A DNA stretch of 64,000 nucleotides from Opisthocomus hoazin. Its lineage: Eukaryota > Chordata > Aves > Opisthocomiformes > Opisthocomidae. Made by a program: the position numbers and the translations under genes. Shown here piece by piece: positions 52,198-63,724 of the stretch; position 1 is the stretch's first letter; each line of letters opens with the position of its first letter. The stretch spans positions 6,113,379-6,177,378 of the forward strand of contig NC_134439.1 in NCBI RefSeq assembly GCF_030867145.1. Reading direction: 5' to 3'. Under the pieces are notes generated by a model, which did no database searches, was not told the DNA's origin, and was given only the letters and a program-made list of their open reading frames with translations.

Positions 52198-52640
52198 AGT
52201 CACAGAATCACAGAATCCCAGCGTGGCAGGGGTTGGAAGGTACCTCTGGGGATCACCCAGTCCAACCCCCTGCCCAAGCAGGGTCACCCAGAGCAGGCTG
52301 CACAGCACCGCGTCCAGGCGGGGCTGGAATATCTCCAGAGAAGGAGACTCCACAACCTCCCTGGGCAGCCTGGGCCAGGGCTCCGTCACCTTCAGAGGGA
52401 AGAAGTTCTTCCTCGGGTTCAGCTGGAGCTTCCTCTGCTTCAGTTTGTACCCATTGCCCCTTGTCCTGTCGCTGGGCACCACTGGAAAGAGTCTGGCCCC
52501 GTCCTCCTGACCCCCACCCTGCAGATATTTAGAGGCATTTCTAAGGTCCCCTCTCAACCTCCTCTTCTCCAGGCTGAACAAGCCCAGCTCCCTCAGCCTC
52601 TCCTCATAGGACAGATGCTCCAGTCCCCTCATCATCTTTG
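52198..52640 (-). mobile_element. CR1 LINE 3' end (type A), minus orientation
   Basis: The plus strand begins with the reversed tail GTCACAGAATCACAGAATCCC. It runs back through the 3' region into the RT C-terminus (minus-strand reading [20 protein letters not shown]). It is truncated near CATCATCTTTGTACC. The C-terminal frame is open for over 150 codons, so it is not old. Confidence 0.92.
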
Positions 52641-53964
52641 TACCATACTGGGGAGAAGCATCGCATCACTCAGGCCGAACCCAGCAGCCCTGCTCCTCAC
52701 CTGACACCACCTATTTTCAGCAAAACCACTCTGCATCTCCCCCCGCTCCACTTCCCTCCATGCCCATGGCTGATCTTTCCACCCACGCCTTCTCCCTGTC
52801 CCTGCTGACGTGGGTGCAAGCAGGAACCTCTGGGCTCCCGGCTGTGCCATGCTCTCCGTGCTGCCCACTGCAGGGTACCCCACTTCAAACAGGGTGACCC
52901 AGAGAGGGCTCCAAGGGTTGCTTCCACCATGGGTGTTGCAATCCCCATTGCTTCATCCCCTCATTCCTCTTGTTATATTCAAGCTAAGATCGGGCCGTAT
53001 CCTGAGCCCACTCTTACTGTCCACCCCATCCCCAGGTGACTCCTCTCCTCCTTCTTCTGTTTCTGTCTGTATGGATATGGAAAACTTCATGCACCAGCCC
53101 AGTTGCCCATCAAAGTCAGCTCAGCTTTTGGATGGTGTCCTTCACTTCTGCTCTTGCTGCAGTGCCTGTCCAGTCTCACGGCCCCTTGAGATGCTCCCAG
53201 CTGGAGATGTGCATTCATGCTGCAACCCAACGTGGCTCTTATGCTCCACATCATTGAGGAGCTGCTTCTCCAGCTTCAGCAGGAACCAGGCTGAGCTTTG
53301 CTGCAGGGGAAGATCTGTGCCAGCAACAGCTCAGTCCTGGGCTCGGGGAGGATAAGCCCTGCTTTCCACAGGGACCCCAGGAGACACACAGGGCAGTCCT
53401 CGTGCCCATGGGGGGAGAAGGAGGGGATTTAAGGTGCAACTGCCCCAGCACCATCTTTCTGTGTGTTCTGAGCTCCAGATGACCACCAGCCCTGATGTCT
53501 CCTGCTAGGATCTCTTCTTTTAAGACAAAGCCTCCTGAGAACTGGCCTGTAACCCCACTGCAGTCAGAGCAGAGCTGTCACCCCCTGAGTGGGGTTGGGA
53601 GGTAGCAGAGGCAGGGGACACCTTCCAGCACCTAAAATGCATCCGCCCCTCTTTTCCTGGTGAGCAGATTGGGCACTGAACCCTGGGGAACCTCATACTC
53701 ACCCACGCTGCATCCCCATTACCAGGCTGCTGCCCTGACCGCATCCCCACCAGAAGCGAGCCGCAGGCCAGGTCCAGCTCTCCCCATGCCATGCTCAGCC
53801 CAGGAGCATCCACTCTGCTTCCCAGCACCAACCATCAGCAGCTCCCTACATTGCCCCAGCACCCATGGCAGGCACTGATATTCCTCCTCCCACGCTGGAT
53901 GCAAGAGGCTCATCCCCCCCCCCCACCTCAGCTTGGAGGGAGCCCTGCACTCAGGCAAGAAGCC

Positions 53965-54070
53965 AGCAGTCTGGGTAATTACAGATGCTTAATTAGTGAC
54001 AGCAGGGCGCTTTCTTAACAAAGCAAATTAATTACAGGCAATGTGCTGTATTGAGATCTGAAGGGACTAA
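53965..54070. promoter_or_regulatory. AT-rich island with TAATTA sites downstream of PRR29 (candidate enhancer)
   Basis: In a GC-rich setting this ~100 bp has GGTAATTACAG, CTTAATTAGTGAC and AAATTAATTACAGG, three homeodomain-type cores within 70 bp. Its composition differs sharply from the flanks and it has no repeat signature. Conservation is inferred only. Confidence 0.4.
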
Positions 54071-54464
54071 TGAAGACCAGGGACCACCTGGGCTGGCATC
54101 AACTGGCCCCCTCCCACCCGTGGGGACACAGCTCATGCCACCAAGTCCTCACGGCTTGGCAGAGACATGTTGTCCAGCCAGGACTGGGATGTCACCAATA
54201 ACCTGCTGGGGAAAAGAACTCTGCAAAGCATGGCGATAAAGCCTGTCCCTGTCTGGGGTCATGCTGTCACCTGGGGTTTGGTGACAGGCTTCGTGACAAC
54301 CACTGCCTTGGGGCGGCCCGTGGGGAGGAAGCCACGTTGGCTTCCTCTCCACAAGCAGCCCCGAAACTATGGGTACCATGGAGCTACCATGCTCAGCACC
54401 TGCAGGATCTTCTGCAGTTGAGGGGTGGGACGTGCAGGAGAAACCATCTTGGGAAGCATGGAGC

Positions 54465-57400
54465 TCACAGCCTCCCCTCCGCCACGTCGTAGTACTCTGC
54501 GGAGAGAGAAGGGGACCTGCAGGATGTGCAAGGGCCACCCCTGGGATCTGATGGATGGAGGGAGTGGGGAGGGCTCAGCCTTTAACCGGGGGCTGCCCGG
54601 ATGTTGCACGCTTGAGGGCAAGGTGTCTTTTCTTGAGGGACTTGAGGAGAACATGGCCTTACCCGATGCTGGTGGGACATTGGCTCCCACAGTCCCCGTG
54701 GCGCTGGGAGGTGGAGGGGGGGGCACCGCACTGCTGGAAAGGAGCAAGGACAGGAGTAAATGCTAGCCTGGCATTGTCCCAGCTTGGGTTGGAGGTCCAG
54801 TTAAACTTGGGTTGGAGGTCCAGGAGGATGCAGGGACACACACACAGCCCCGTGCCGGGTGGCACAAAGCAGCACCCTCATTACTCACACCTCCCTATCC
54901 TCAGCTAATGAGCCGGTGCCCAGGTACCGCACAGCTGCCGGTCCCCGATCCCGTGCTGGCACCGGCCACACCAGGACAGGAGCAGGGCCGGGATAGGGGA
55001 CATAGTGATGATGGAAAACCACGGCCTCCTCTTCCTCTCCAGTCTGCAAAGGGACTGCCGTCACCTGCGGGAAGGAACAGAAGGGAAGGCTGTGCCGGGC
55101 CCATTTCAGCAGCCGTCTCCCCGGGGCACCACTCCCCAAAGCACCAGCGAGAGGGTTCCCGTGGAGTCGTGCTTGGCTGCGATGCTGCAGGCACGACACG
55201 GCTCTCCCAGGGTCCGGCTGGGTGGGCTTGATCCCACACAAAGCCCCACGGTCAGCCAGCGTGGGAACCTGGCTGCTGGGGACATGGGGAGGTGGCAGCC
55301 CCACAGATGGGACCTCAAAATGCTGCTGGGAAGAGCTCGTTTGATCTGGCTGCTGAGATGAGACAGGCAGGGTCCAGTCTTGGCCAGCATGGTGAACTGG
55401 TGGGCACTGGGAGGGCAGCATGGGAGGGTGCGTGCGTGGAGAAGCCAGCTGGCAGCGAGCAAGGCAGCTGCCCGCAGCCCAGCTCTCGCCCCCGCCGAGA
55501 AAGCAGCATTTGTTTCCCCCCACGGAGATTAAATGTTTAATATGATTTTGGTTCGAGATGGACTTTTAAATGAAAGCCCTTGCAGAGCCATCCTGCCTAA
55601 TGAATAGCGTTCAGCCTCACTGCTCGGCTGCGGCAGCCCAGCGCTGCTCCCTGCCTGCTCCTGGCTAAATCCCCTCCAAGCAGCCTGGATGTGATCTGTG
55701 CTGGCAGAGCTGGGGGTCAAACCAGCACAAAAAGCCCCCAGACCCCAAGGGGCTTCAGAGCCTGGCTCAGTCCACCCAGCTTCTGCGCCCAGAGGGGTCC
55801 CACACTGTGCCAAAGCAGGACACAGGCATCCCGCTCTCCTGAGCAGCTCTGGAGAGGTCCCTTTGCCCACCTCTTCGGTCTTTTTGGTCCTCTTTGGTCC
55901 TATGGTCCCTTTGCCCATCTAGCATCCCTAACCCTTACCTGGGCAGTGGCTGGGGATGGCCCAAACCCGAAGGACGTCAGTGCCGATACAGCCAGGCTGT
56001 TCATCACCACCTGGTGCATTTGGGAGTTTTGAATCATCATCAGCTCGATTAAATCTGCCGGAGAGTAAGGGGCTCTGCATCAGAGAGAGATCAGAGCAAG
56101 GGTACAAGGAACGCAGCCGTGGGATGAGTGCCTGGGGTGGGGCGGCACCAAGGCTTGTCCCTGTGCCCAAGCACTGGGAGCTAAGCCAGAATCTCCCCAC
56201 CCCAATTTGGAAGGCCCATGTGGCATTTAAAAATTATTTTGCTTGGATAAAGCTTTAAAATAGCCATATTTCAGCCTTTTCTTATTTGCAAATGTGATTA
56301 AACATCTGGTCTGGCTTGCTGAAGGCTGCTCACAAAAGGTGATTAGTGGTGCTGGAGGCATCAGACTTTCCGCCCATTCGGAGGAGAATTGCCGTGGTCC
56401 TGGCAGTGCTCAGCGGCTTGGCAAGTCTCTGCCTTGGCACGGGGCAGCAGAACCGGAGTCCTTGGGGTGGCACCGCATGGGGGGCACGCCAGGGTCGGCT
56501 CCGCTTTGCACCACATCACGCACGGGGCAGCTCAGAAACCCCCCCCAGGGAGCTGGGGCTGGAACGTGGGGGCTGCTCCATTCCCAGGAGCAAGCACCTA
56601 CGGAGCTGGCTCCAGAAGAACAGGCTGGGGATGCTTGGTGCTTCCCCAGCCCCTGCCTGGCTCCGCAGAAGGAGCTGGGACCCGGGGCAGCTATGCACAT
56701 ACAGATTATCATCCCAGTCCCCTTGGCTGGATGCCCAAGCTGCGGGGCGGCTGCTGAGGGCAATCTGGCTGCGGGGTCTGGCTCTGCATCCCCATTAAAA
56801 CATCATCCCCATTAAAACATCCTCATTAAAACATCCTCATTAAAACATCCCCATTTGCCACAGGCACGAAGTTCCCCTGCGAAATGCCTGTAAGCCTGCC
56901 GGAGGGGCTGCCTCCCAGATCCTGCTGGCTTTGTGCACGAGACCCATGAGCCCCCATCCGCTGGAACCCTGGGAGAAAGGGGGTTTGGGCATCCCCGCGT
57001 CCCACGTACTGATCCCAACACGCTCTCCCGGCTGCAGGGACGGGCTCCCGGGGCACCCGAGAGGCAGCCAGCCCTCCAGCAAGAAGCATTGCAGCACGGC
57101 CCGGGAGGTGGCCGGAGCCGGAGCCGCGAGGAGCGAGCGGGCCAGCAGCCAGGCATTGAACCGGGCACAGCAAGCACGCGAAGGGCTGGTGGCTCTTAAT
57201 GGATCCCATCCCGCTGGAAAGGCAGCCAGCCCCCACCGCAGGGCTGCGAGAGGCCGGGCTGGGGTCTCCGTTTTCTTTCCACACCAGTTTTGAGCACTCC
57301 CTTTCCTTTGTGTGTTTTTCAAGACAGCTCAACCTTCCCCTGCTCCCCGCAACGCTGCACGGCTTCACCCACAACGCGTCCCAGGGACCACAAGCCCCCC

Positions 57401-58569
57401 CCCGTCTCTGCTCTCTGCTCCCCCAGCCCAGATTGCTGGATCCTGGGTTGCACAAGGTTGGGTGAAGCCACTATAGACTGTCAGTCTTTGCTCCAGCCTG
57501 CTGCATCCCACGGGCTCTGGGGGTGGCACATGTCCCCCCCCCAGTGCCACCCAGCATGGCCAAGGAGCCTGCATCACCCTGCCTTCCCCTGGCGATGCTC
57601 CCTACACCCTGGGGTTTCAGAGAGCAAAAAGAGGTGGATTTCTGAAAACAGCCCCAAACCATTCCCTGGGAGCATCCCAGCGTGGCCAAAGCCAGCCCAG
57701 GCTTCAAGGTTGGGAAAACCACCAAAAATCACAGCCCGTGGGGCAGAGCAACCATCACAGCACGGTGTGGCCGGCCCTGCGAGGCTGCGAGGGGTGGGCA
57801 CAGCCCCCTGCCTGCCCCTCATCCTGAAAGGGCTGGGAAAAAACAGAACAGGATGAAGCTAAGCTGGTTTTAATGCTGACCTCTACAACGTCTACCATCA
57901 CGCACCTCCCCGGACGTACGGGGGTCCAGCGGCGGGGGCCGGGGCAGCCACGGTCCCGGGAAGCTGCTGGAGGATCATCACCGGCTGCTGGGGCACCGGC
58001 ACGGCCCCATGGGGAGGTCGCTCAGGTCGCAGCTGAAAGGCAGGAGGGGAAGGAAAACCCCAGGGATCTCCCACTCTTGGTTTAATTTATTGGCCGGTTA
58101 GTGCTGGAGGAGAGGGGAGAGGAGCTGGTGGCAGGGAGGAGAGCAGCGCTGGCCCCGGGGGGAGCAGGGATGGGAGCCTGGGAGGAGGGGGTGGCTTGCA
58201 CTGACCCCCTTCTTTCCAGGGCTGCAGCCCTGCAAACCCGGATGAATTGCACGCCTGGCAAGTCCCCACCCCTGGGGACATGTCCCCGTGCAGATGTCAC
58301 CTTCCCCGGGCCCTGAGGTCTGCAGGGAGCAGGGAGGCATTTTGCAAAGAGCAGCTTTTCTGCCCCAGACCCCAGTGCCACCCAAAACCCCGACCCTATC
58401 CCTTCTCTCCTCCCACCCATCCCATTTTCCCCACCCTACCATCGTGATCCCTGACTGTCCCATAAATCCAGAGCTCCTCTCCAGGGCTTACCCCGTGCGG
58501 GATGACGTAGGTCCCTGCTGTGGTGTCTCCCCAGACCCCTTGGGGGTCCCCTGCTGCCCCCACCTCCAT
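54465..58569 (-). CDS. PRR29: PRR29, proline-rich protein 29
   Basis: Six exons on the minus strand give 205 residues (human 189): 58492-58569, 57906-58032, 55939-56072, 54889-55064, 54663-54733 and 54465-54496 (TGA). All five junctions are GT-AG and keep phase. Diagnostic features shared with human PRR29 are, in order: LIELMMIQNSQMHQ in the DUF4587-type segment (about residues 75-105); an acidic run then VVFHHHYVPY; and the C-terminal PPPPPPSATGTVGANVPPAS then EYYD. The N-terminal 70 residues are proline-rich and poorly conserved. Function is not established in any species I know of. The exon 3 acceptor was taken two bases downstream of an overlapping AG because only that keeps the frame. 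An in-frame ATG five codons upstream (58584) is an alternative start. Confidence 0.92.
54783..54824. repeat. Short tandem duplication in PRR29 intron 4
   Basis: CTTGGGTTGGAGGTCCAG occurs twice, separated by a few bases (TTAAA). It is a two-copy duplication between PRR29 exons 4 and 5, probably from replication slippage. Confidence 0.7.
56284..56293. promoter_or_regulatory. Perfect octamer palindrome ATTTGCAAAT in PRR29 intron 2
   Basis: The site contains ATTTGCAA/ATTTGCAT-type POU octamer halves in both orientations. It lies in an AT-rich patch (about 56220-56310) that also has TTAAAAATTATTTT and GTGATTAAAC. It is a candidate intronic element, unproven. Confidence 0.35.
56791..56852. repeat. 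14-bp tandem repeat (ATTAAAACATCCTC)n, PRR29 intron 2
   Basis: Four tandem units follow one another: the first is 16 bp (ATTAAAACATCATCCC), the others 14 bp with a change in the last unit. It is a small variable-number repeat candidate. Confidence 0.85.
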
Positions 58570-60469
58570 GGCTCGGGCAGGCACGCTGGCGCTGGGCGAG
58601 CAGAGCTGCAGCAGGGCTCGTTGCTATAGCTGCCGGGGCCAAACAAACCCTCCCCGGAGGTTTGCCCCGCGGAGGAGCGTCCCTGGGCTGGTTTTCCCTG
58701 TGATGCATCCTCAGGATAACCCCCCCCCGCCCAGTGCAGAAGGCTGTGGGACAGGGGTGGCTGTGCCCCCCCCGATGGTATTTCTGAGCTTGCAGGACAA
58801 CCATCCCCGCAGCGAGCTGGGAGCAGGGGGCTGCAGGTTTATCCGAGCTCTGCTGCTGCTCCCAGTGGGAGCAGAGACCTGGTCCCAGTTCTGGGGCTGC
58901 TCAGCCCCCCCAGGCAGCATCCCACAGCTCGTGGCTTTGGGAGCTTTCCTCAGATCCCAGGTCCCGGAGCCCTTGTGGTCTCCGCAGGTCCCATCTGTCG
59001 TGGCCGGTGGGATACGGGTCTGCTCCTGCCCCACGGCTCGTGCTCTCGGTGCCTCTGTTTCCCAGTTGCTGGGCCTGCATTTCTGAACTGGGCAGAAAAG
59101 CACTGATACTGGGACAGAGCAAAGGTTGCTCAGCTGGCAGAAAAGAGGGAAAACCTGTGACGAGAGCTCTCTGCTGCCTTCTCCTGGGCTTTGTCAATCT
59201 GGGCTCTGGGTCATCTCAAGCCAGAGCTGATCCCGTCTCCAACAGCCTTTTCTTTCCAGTTTAGGGACGTGGGCTTGCGCGGGCTTTGGGCCCGCTGCCA
59301 GGTCAGCTCTCTGGGGTGGAGGGCAGAGAAATGGGAAAACACAGATGGGGTGGGGGCTGGAGGGATGTGCCTTGCCATCGGAGCGGCTCGCTCCTCGCCA
59401 CGCTGCCTCTTTGACTGGGACATACTGAAAGGTCCTTCCGAGTGCCTGGAGGGGCCGGGGGGCAGCTGCAGCACGTCCCTGTGGGGCTGAGCCTGGGTGG
59501 GCTCCAGGACATCGGAGCAAACCTGGTGAGGTGCCTTTGCAGGGAGCACTGGGAGATGGGTCTGGGCGAGAGTCTGGGATAGCTGCGGGTGTCAGGCTGG
59601 GGTCGGATCTACAAGGTTCCACAGTGCCTGCCATTGGATGGAGCCATCCCTGCCTGTGCAGCGCAGGTTTGGGGTCTCCGTTGGTGGAGGGAGAAGGTCC
59701 TTCCACCCCGTGAGATGTCCCCTTGCAGGTCCTCAGAGACAACATCCCCTGTGCATGACCAAGACACCGTGGCTGGGGACGTTGCTCAGCCCTGCCACTG
59801 CCACCTGAGGTCTGGTGCCCGGGGTGTCCAAGGCACAGCGCCGGGTGCCCCGGGTCTGGCTCCCAGCATCACGGAGCACTTCCCTGGGGATGCAATGATG
59901 GGCCACCACATCCCCCCGTGGAAACCCAGGGAAGGCTTGGCACGAGCACAAATCGGTTACACCAGAGCCTGGCCCCAGCCTGCTGCTCTGCCCTACCACG
60001 AGTCCCTCCCTGGATGCTCACAAGGGGGTTTGTGTCCAGCAGCTTGCTTTTCCCGTTTATTTCCCCCTGGCCAGAGAACTCTGCATGTCCGAGCTCATCC
60101 CAGGGAAACACTGCAGCTGGGAACAGTACGTCTGCCCAAAATATTTCAGCCCCAGCAAAACCATTGCAAGGAAAAACCACTTTCTCCCCCAAAACAGCCC
60201 AATTTCCCACTGGCCTCAGGTATCTCCACCTCCATCAGCTGCATTTCCCCAGGCTGCTCTTCTGGGTGATGATTTCCATCAATATTACATCCAAAAGCGA
60301 TGTCCACCAGTAGCGCAGATCTGGGAACTTTTCCAAGGAACGTAGCCTGCAGCCAGCCCTGCAGATCTCTCCAAAAACTCTTGTTCTGCCCCAAAACAGC
60401 ATTGGAGACACCCCCAGATGCCAGGGGAGGAGCACTCCGAGGCTGTTGGCTCCAGTCAGGCGATTTTCT

Positions 60470-60620
60470 GCTTGATTAGATTTTGCTCTGTGTTCCTAAT
60501 TTCGCCAAACCCCTCCGGATTATTTCTCTGCCTTTTGTTATAACTCCCAAATTCCCATTATCTGCACATTTAATTACTGTGCTGATTACCCCCTGCTTCT
60601 GGCAGAGCCTGCCTTGCTCT
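60470..60620. promoter_or_regulatory. AT-rich island, candidate conserved non-coding element
   Basis: The stretch has low GC (GCTTGATTAGATTTTGC, TTATCTGCACATTTAATTAC) in an otherwise GC-rich region, with no repeat tail and no frame. GATA-like TTATCT and homeodomain-like TTTAATTA words cluster here. Function is inferred. Confidence 0.3.
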
Positions 60621-60828
60621 GCACAGAGTATCCATCTTGCTGGTGTGAAGATTGTTCTCGTCTGTAGGAAGGATGCAAGCGCCGGGGAGAAGGGCTGAGC
60701 AGCATAAAGAAACCTTTTTGACAGCGGTGGGACAACAAGGGGAGACAGGGGACCTGCTCTGGACATCCTCAGGCCACTCATGGCAGCCTGAGCCCCTTTT
60801 GGGGTGTTATTAGCTGCCCTCCTGCATG

Positions 60829-60965
60829 GAGGAGGAGAGGAGAGGAGAGGAGAGGAGAGGAGAGGAGAGGAGAGGAGAGGAGAGGAGAGGAGAGGAGAGG
60901 AGAGGAGAGGAGAGGAGAGGAGAGGAGAGGAGAGGAGAGGAGAGGAGAGGAGAGGAGAGGAGGGG
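60829..60965. repeat. (GGAGA)n pentanucleotide microsatellite
   Basis: About 27 nearly perfect GGAGA units run without interruption. The tract is pure purine on the plus strand and could form triplex or G-quadruplex structures. It can read as short repetitive peptides in any frame, which are not genes. It is very likely length-polymorphic. Confidence 0.95.
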
Positions 60966-63094
60966 AGGGGGATTTGGGACTGTTTAGCATGAGTTCATAT
61001 ATAACCAGGGAGGTTTTCTTGAGCCAAACCAAGCGCAAACCAAGTGTGGGTCCAGCGTGACCCACAGCCCAGATGCATCTCACGCAGCGCTGCAGGACAG
61101 GGCACAGTGTGGGGACTCAGCTACGGGCAGGGCTGTGCTTGGCTGCAGCCTGTCACCATGACATGTTCCTTTTTAAGTCCCCCAGCATGTCTGTCACACG
61201 GAGAGAAGGTTTGAGCACCAGTGGAAGGGAGGGGGCAGGAGCTGTGGACCCCACGCACCCAGCACGTCAGCCCAGCTCTCAGCCTTCTTTAAATCACAGC
61301 GTTGCTGAATTAGGGCTGCAGATATCGGAGTGGGGGCAATCGCTGCCCAGGGCCCCTCGGACGGGAGCACTCGTGGCCGTGTGGGTGAGCAGGAGGACTG
61401 ACTGCCAGCTGATGGATGGACACTGAGTGGCAACATGAGCGCTGATCAGGAGAGTCCGGTCCAGGGACAGGGAAATGCAGGTGTCAAGGCACGTGGGATG
61501 GGGACAGAGAAAGCCAGCTGCAGCTGTGCTGTCCCCAGAACACTGCCCAGAGATGCCTTTCACAGGTGGAAATGACCCTCCTGCTGGAGATACCACCTCT
61601 TCTCACCAAGGAGGGGGCGTGAGGACACCCATCAGCTGACTCACCTACACTGGGGAGACGCAACAGCTCAGGACCAGTTTATGGTCCCCGTCTTGGCGTG
61701 CTTGGTGGTGGCTCATAAGCCATCCACATGTGCATCATGGAAAACCAGCGCTCAGCAGGAAACAGAGGATTATGAATCTCTGGCAGGAATGGACCCCACT
61801 GTCCCCAGTAAGAGCCACCTTGCCAAACCTAAGCCCCAGACTGAGGGGTGTGCCAAGGAACACCCTGGGGATTCTCAGCGGATCATGTCACTAGCAGCCC
61901 TCACTTTGGAAGCTCTTGAGGTCCTCTCTTGCTCTAAGTCTGAGATTTCTTATTCTGGAAACCCTCACCTAAATCTTCACCCTAAATCAAGCCCAAGGCC
62001 AGGAACTCAGCCCCGTCCTCTGGTTAGGCAGAGGGTGGGCTCCACCAGAAGCCTGGCTTTGGGCCGTGGTCAGGAGCAAGGCAGTGGTCCTGAAACAGGG
62101 TCAGTCCCCTGGGGACCAGGAGGGACAGGCACCCTCTCCCACCACCTCGGGCATGAACCCAGCACCTGTACCAGGTAGGTGTTAGCAGACGCCGCAGCAC
62201 AAGCCGGGAGCAGGGGGGTGATGCTGCACCAGGCATCTGGAGCAGGACCAACGTGACCCAGCCCCTCGGAGGCTCGCAACGCTCTCTCCGCACAGGTGTC
62301 TGTTCGCAATGCAAGCAAGGAAATCCTAGCATCGAGAAGCCTTGGCAAATTAGCCAAGGAGCAGAGCAGGGGCACACGGGGTGTGATGGCTGGCCGTCAG
62401 ACCGGGAACACCGGGACGGTGATGCATCGAGCCCGGATGAGCTGCGCTCTGCTATGGCCCAGCGGCAGTGACTCACTGAGCTGCCTTCTGATAACTGCGG
62501 GAGGGCAGGGAGGTGACGGGACATCCCTTGTGCCATACCCCTTCCCCGGAGACAGACTGGAGCCAGAGAGATTCCCAAAATGAGGAAACACAGGCAGGAG
62601 GCAGCAACCTTGCCTAAGACTCGTGGAAGATGAAGTAAGCACAGCTGAGGCAATACATCCCCCAATAATCACTGTGGGCTCCTAAGGGGTAGAAAAAAAT
62701 AGTCCAAAAACCAGTTTGTCATTCATTGCACATGAAGACAAACCCTGGACATGGAGTGGCAGCTTGGCAGCCACTGTCCCCAGTGCTCTGCATCACGCTG
62801 TCACACACGGCCACTCGGCACACACCTCTCGGGGATGCTCTGTGGGTCCAGGAGCACAAGTGGGTGAAAGCACCTCATTTTGAAAGTTAATTACCAAAAC
62901 CACCACTTTCCCCTTCCAGGAGGTCTCATGCTGCTGTTGCTTTGGGCCCCATCTTCCCCGAGCCATCATCCAGCCACCGTGGACTCCTCTTACTCTGAAT
63001 CGCCCTTCGCAGACCTTTGCCTTCCACAGACCCTAAAATTATGCGAGAGGTCGCTGGTGAGGGCTGGGGACACCCAGCTTCTTTTCCGTAAGGT

Positions 63095-63250
63095 GGGATG
63101 GAGGTAACACAATTAGTAATTTCCAGCCCTTGGTAAATGAGCATTTGCCAGCTGCAAAAAGATTACGGCGAGTGACTTCATTTGCTTTGGAAACAGCTGA
63201 GTCATTTGTAATTACCGACACTCACCGGCAGTAATCGCCGCGCTGGCGTT
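63095..63250. promoter_or_regulatory. AT-rich island with paired/homeodomain sites, candidate enhancer
   Basis: ACACAATTAGTAATTTCC, GCTGAGTCATTTGTAATTACCG and GGATTAATGGG lie within 150 bp. They include AP-1/MAF-like GCTGAGTCA next to TAATTACC and a bicoid-type GGATTA. Composition departs from the flanks and no repeat is recognisable. Conservation could not be tested. Confidence 0.4.
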
Positions 63251-63724
63251 GGATTAATGGGAGCTCCTGCGGCTGGAGGGCAGCCCCTGGGGAGCTTCCC
63301 TGCAGCTCTGGCACGGACACGGAGCTCCATGGCTACTGTTCCCTGCCACCCACGGCTGTGCATGCCTGTGCTGCCACCCCAAAGCCAAGTGCACGAGGAA
63401 AATCCTCCCATCCTGTCCCCTCCAGCCAGCCACCGCCATCCCCATTGCTGTCACCATTGCATGCCCGGGTGCTGGTCCAGGCGGCGAGCCCGGAGGGGGC
63501 TGGAGGGTCCAGATTTGCAATGCAGTGAGTTTGACCTCATTCATTTTCCACTTTCTCTGCAAGAGAGAGCAATGGCCCTAATGCCGGCAGGGCTGGGCAG
63601 GTCACCCAGCGCCAGGCAGGAGGGCAAGCCACCCTTGTCTGTCCCAGCTCATCCACACTGGAGGAAGGGCAGGACCAGGTTGGGAAGGTGGAGGTCATTG
63701 GGCATCGCCTGAGGGATCCCACTG

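Larger units (their letters stand above)
51054..54464. other. Intergenic: AGPAT1-like 5' flank to PRR29 3' end
   Basis: 3.4 kb holding one antisense CR1 (52198-52640) and an AT-rich homeodomain-site cluster (53965-54070), both listed separately. A C-run lies at about 53915-53924. The remainder is unique sequence with only short uninformative frames. Confidence 0.55.
58570..63724. other. PRR29 5' flank and gene-free DNA to the terminal CR1
   Basis: About 5.1 kb with no recognisable gene on either strand. It includes the presumed PRR29 promoter (not CpG rich, no TATA box seen), a long GGAGA microsatellite (60829-60965) and two AT-rich islands (60470-60620 and 63095-63250). Shadow frames up to 226 codons are low-complexity or lack domains. 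Confidence 0.55.

Noticed and set aside
58570-58584. Upstream in-frame ATG for PRR29 adding five residues
   Set aside because: Both starts are possible. The downstream ATG was preferred as the simpler choice, but the sequence does not decide it.
59589-60345. Plus-strand frames of 226, 131 and 86 codons upstream of PRR29
   Set aside because: They overlap each other in different frames and show no domain, no plausible splice partners and no matching neighbour gene.
60804-61083. Repetitive peptide frames and a possible CRISPR-like array at the GGAGA repeat
   Set aside because: A pure five-base microsatellite with no spacers. The frames are only the repeat translated.
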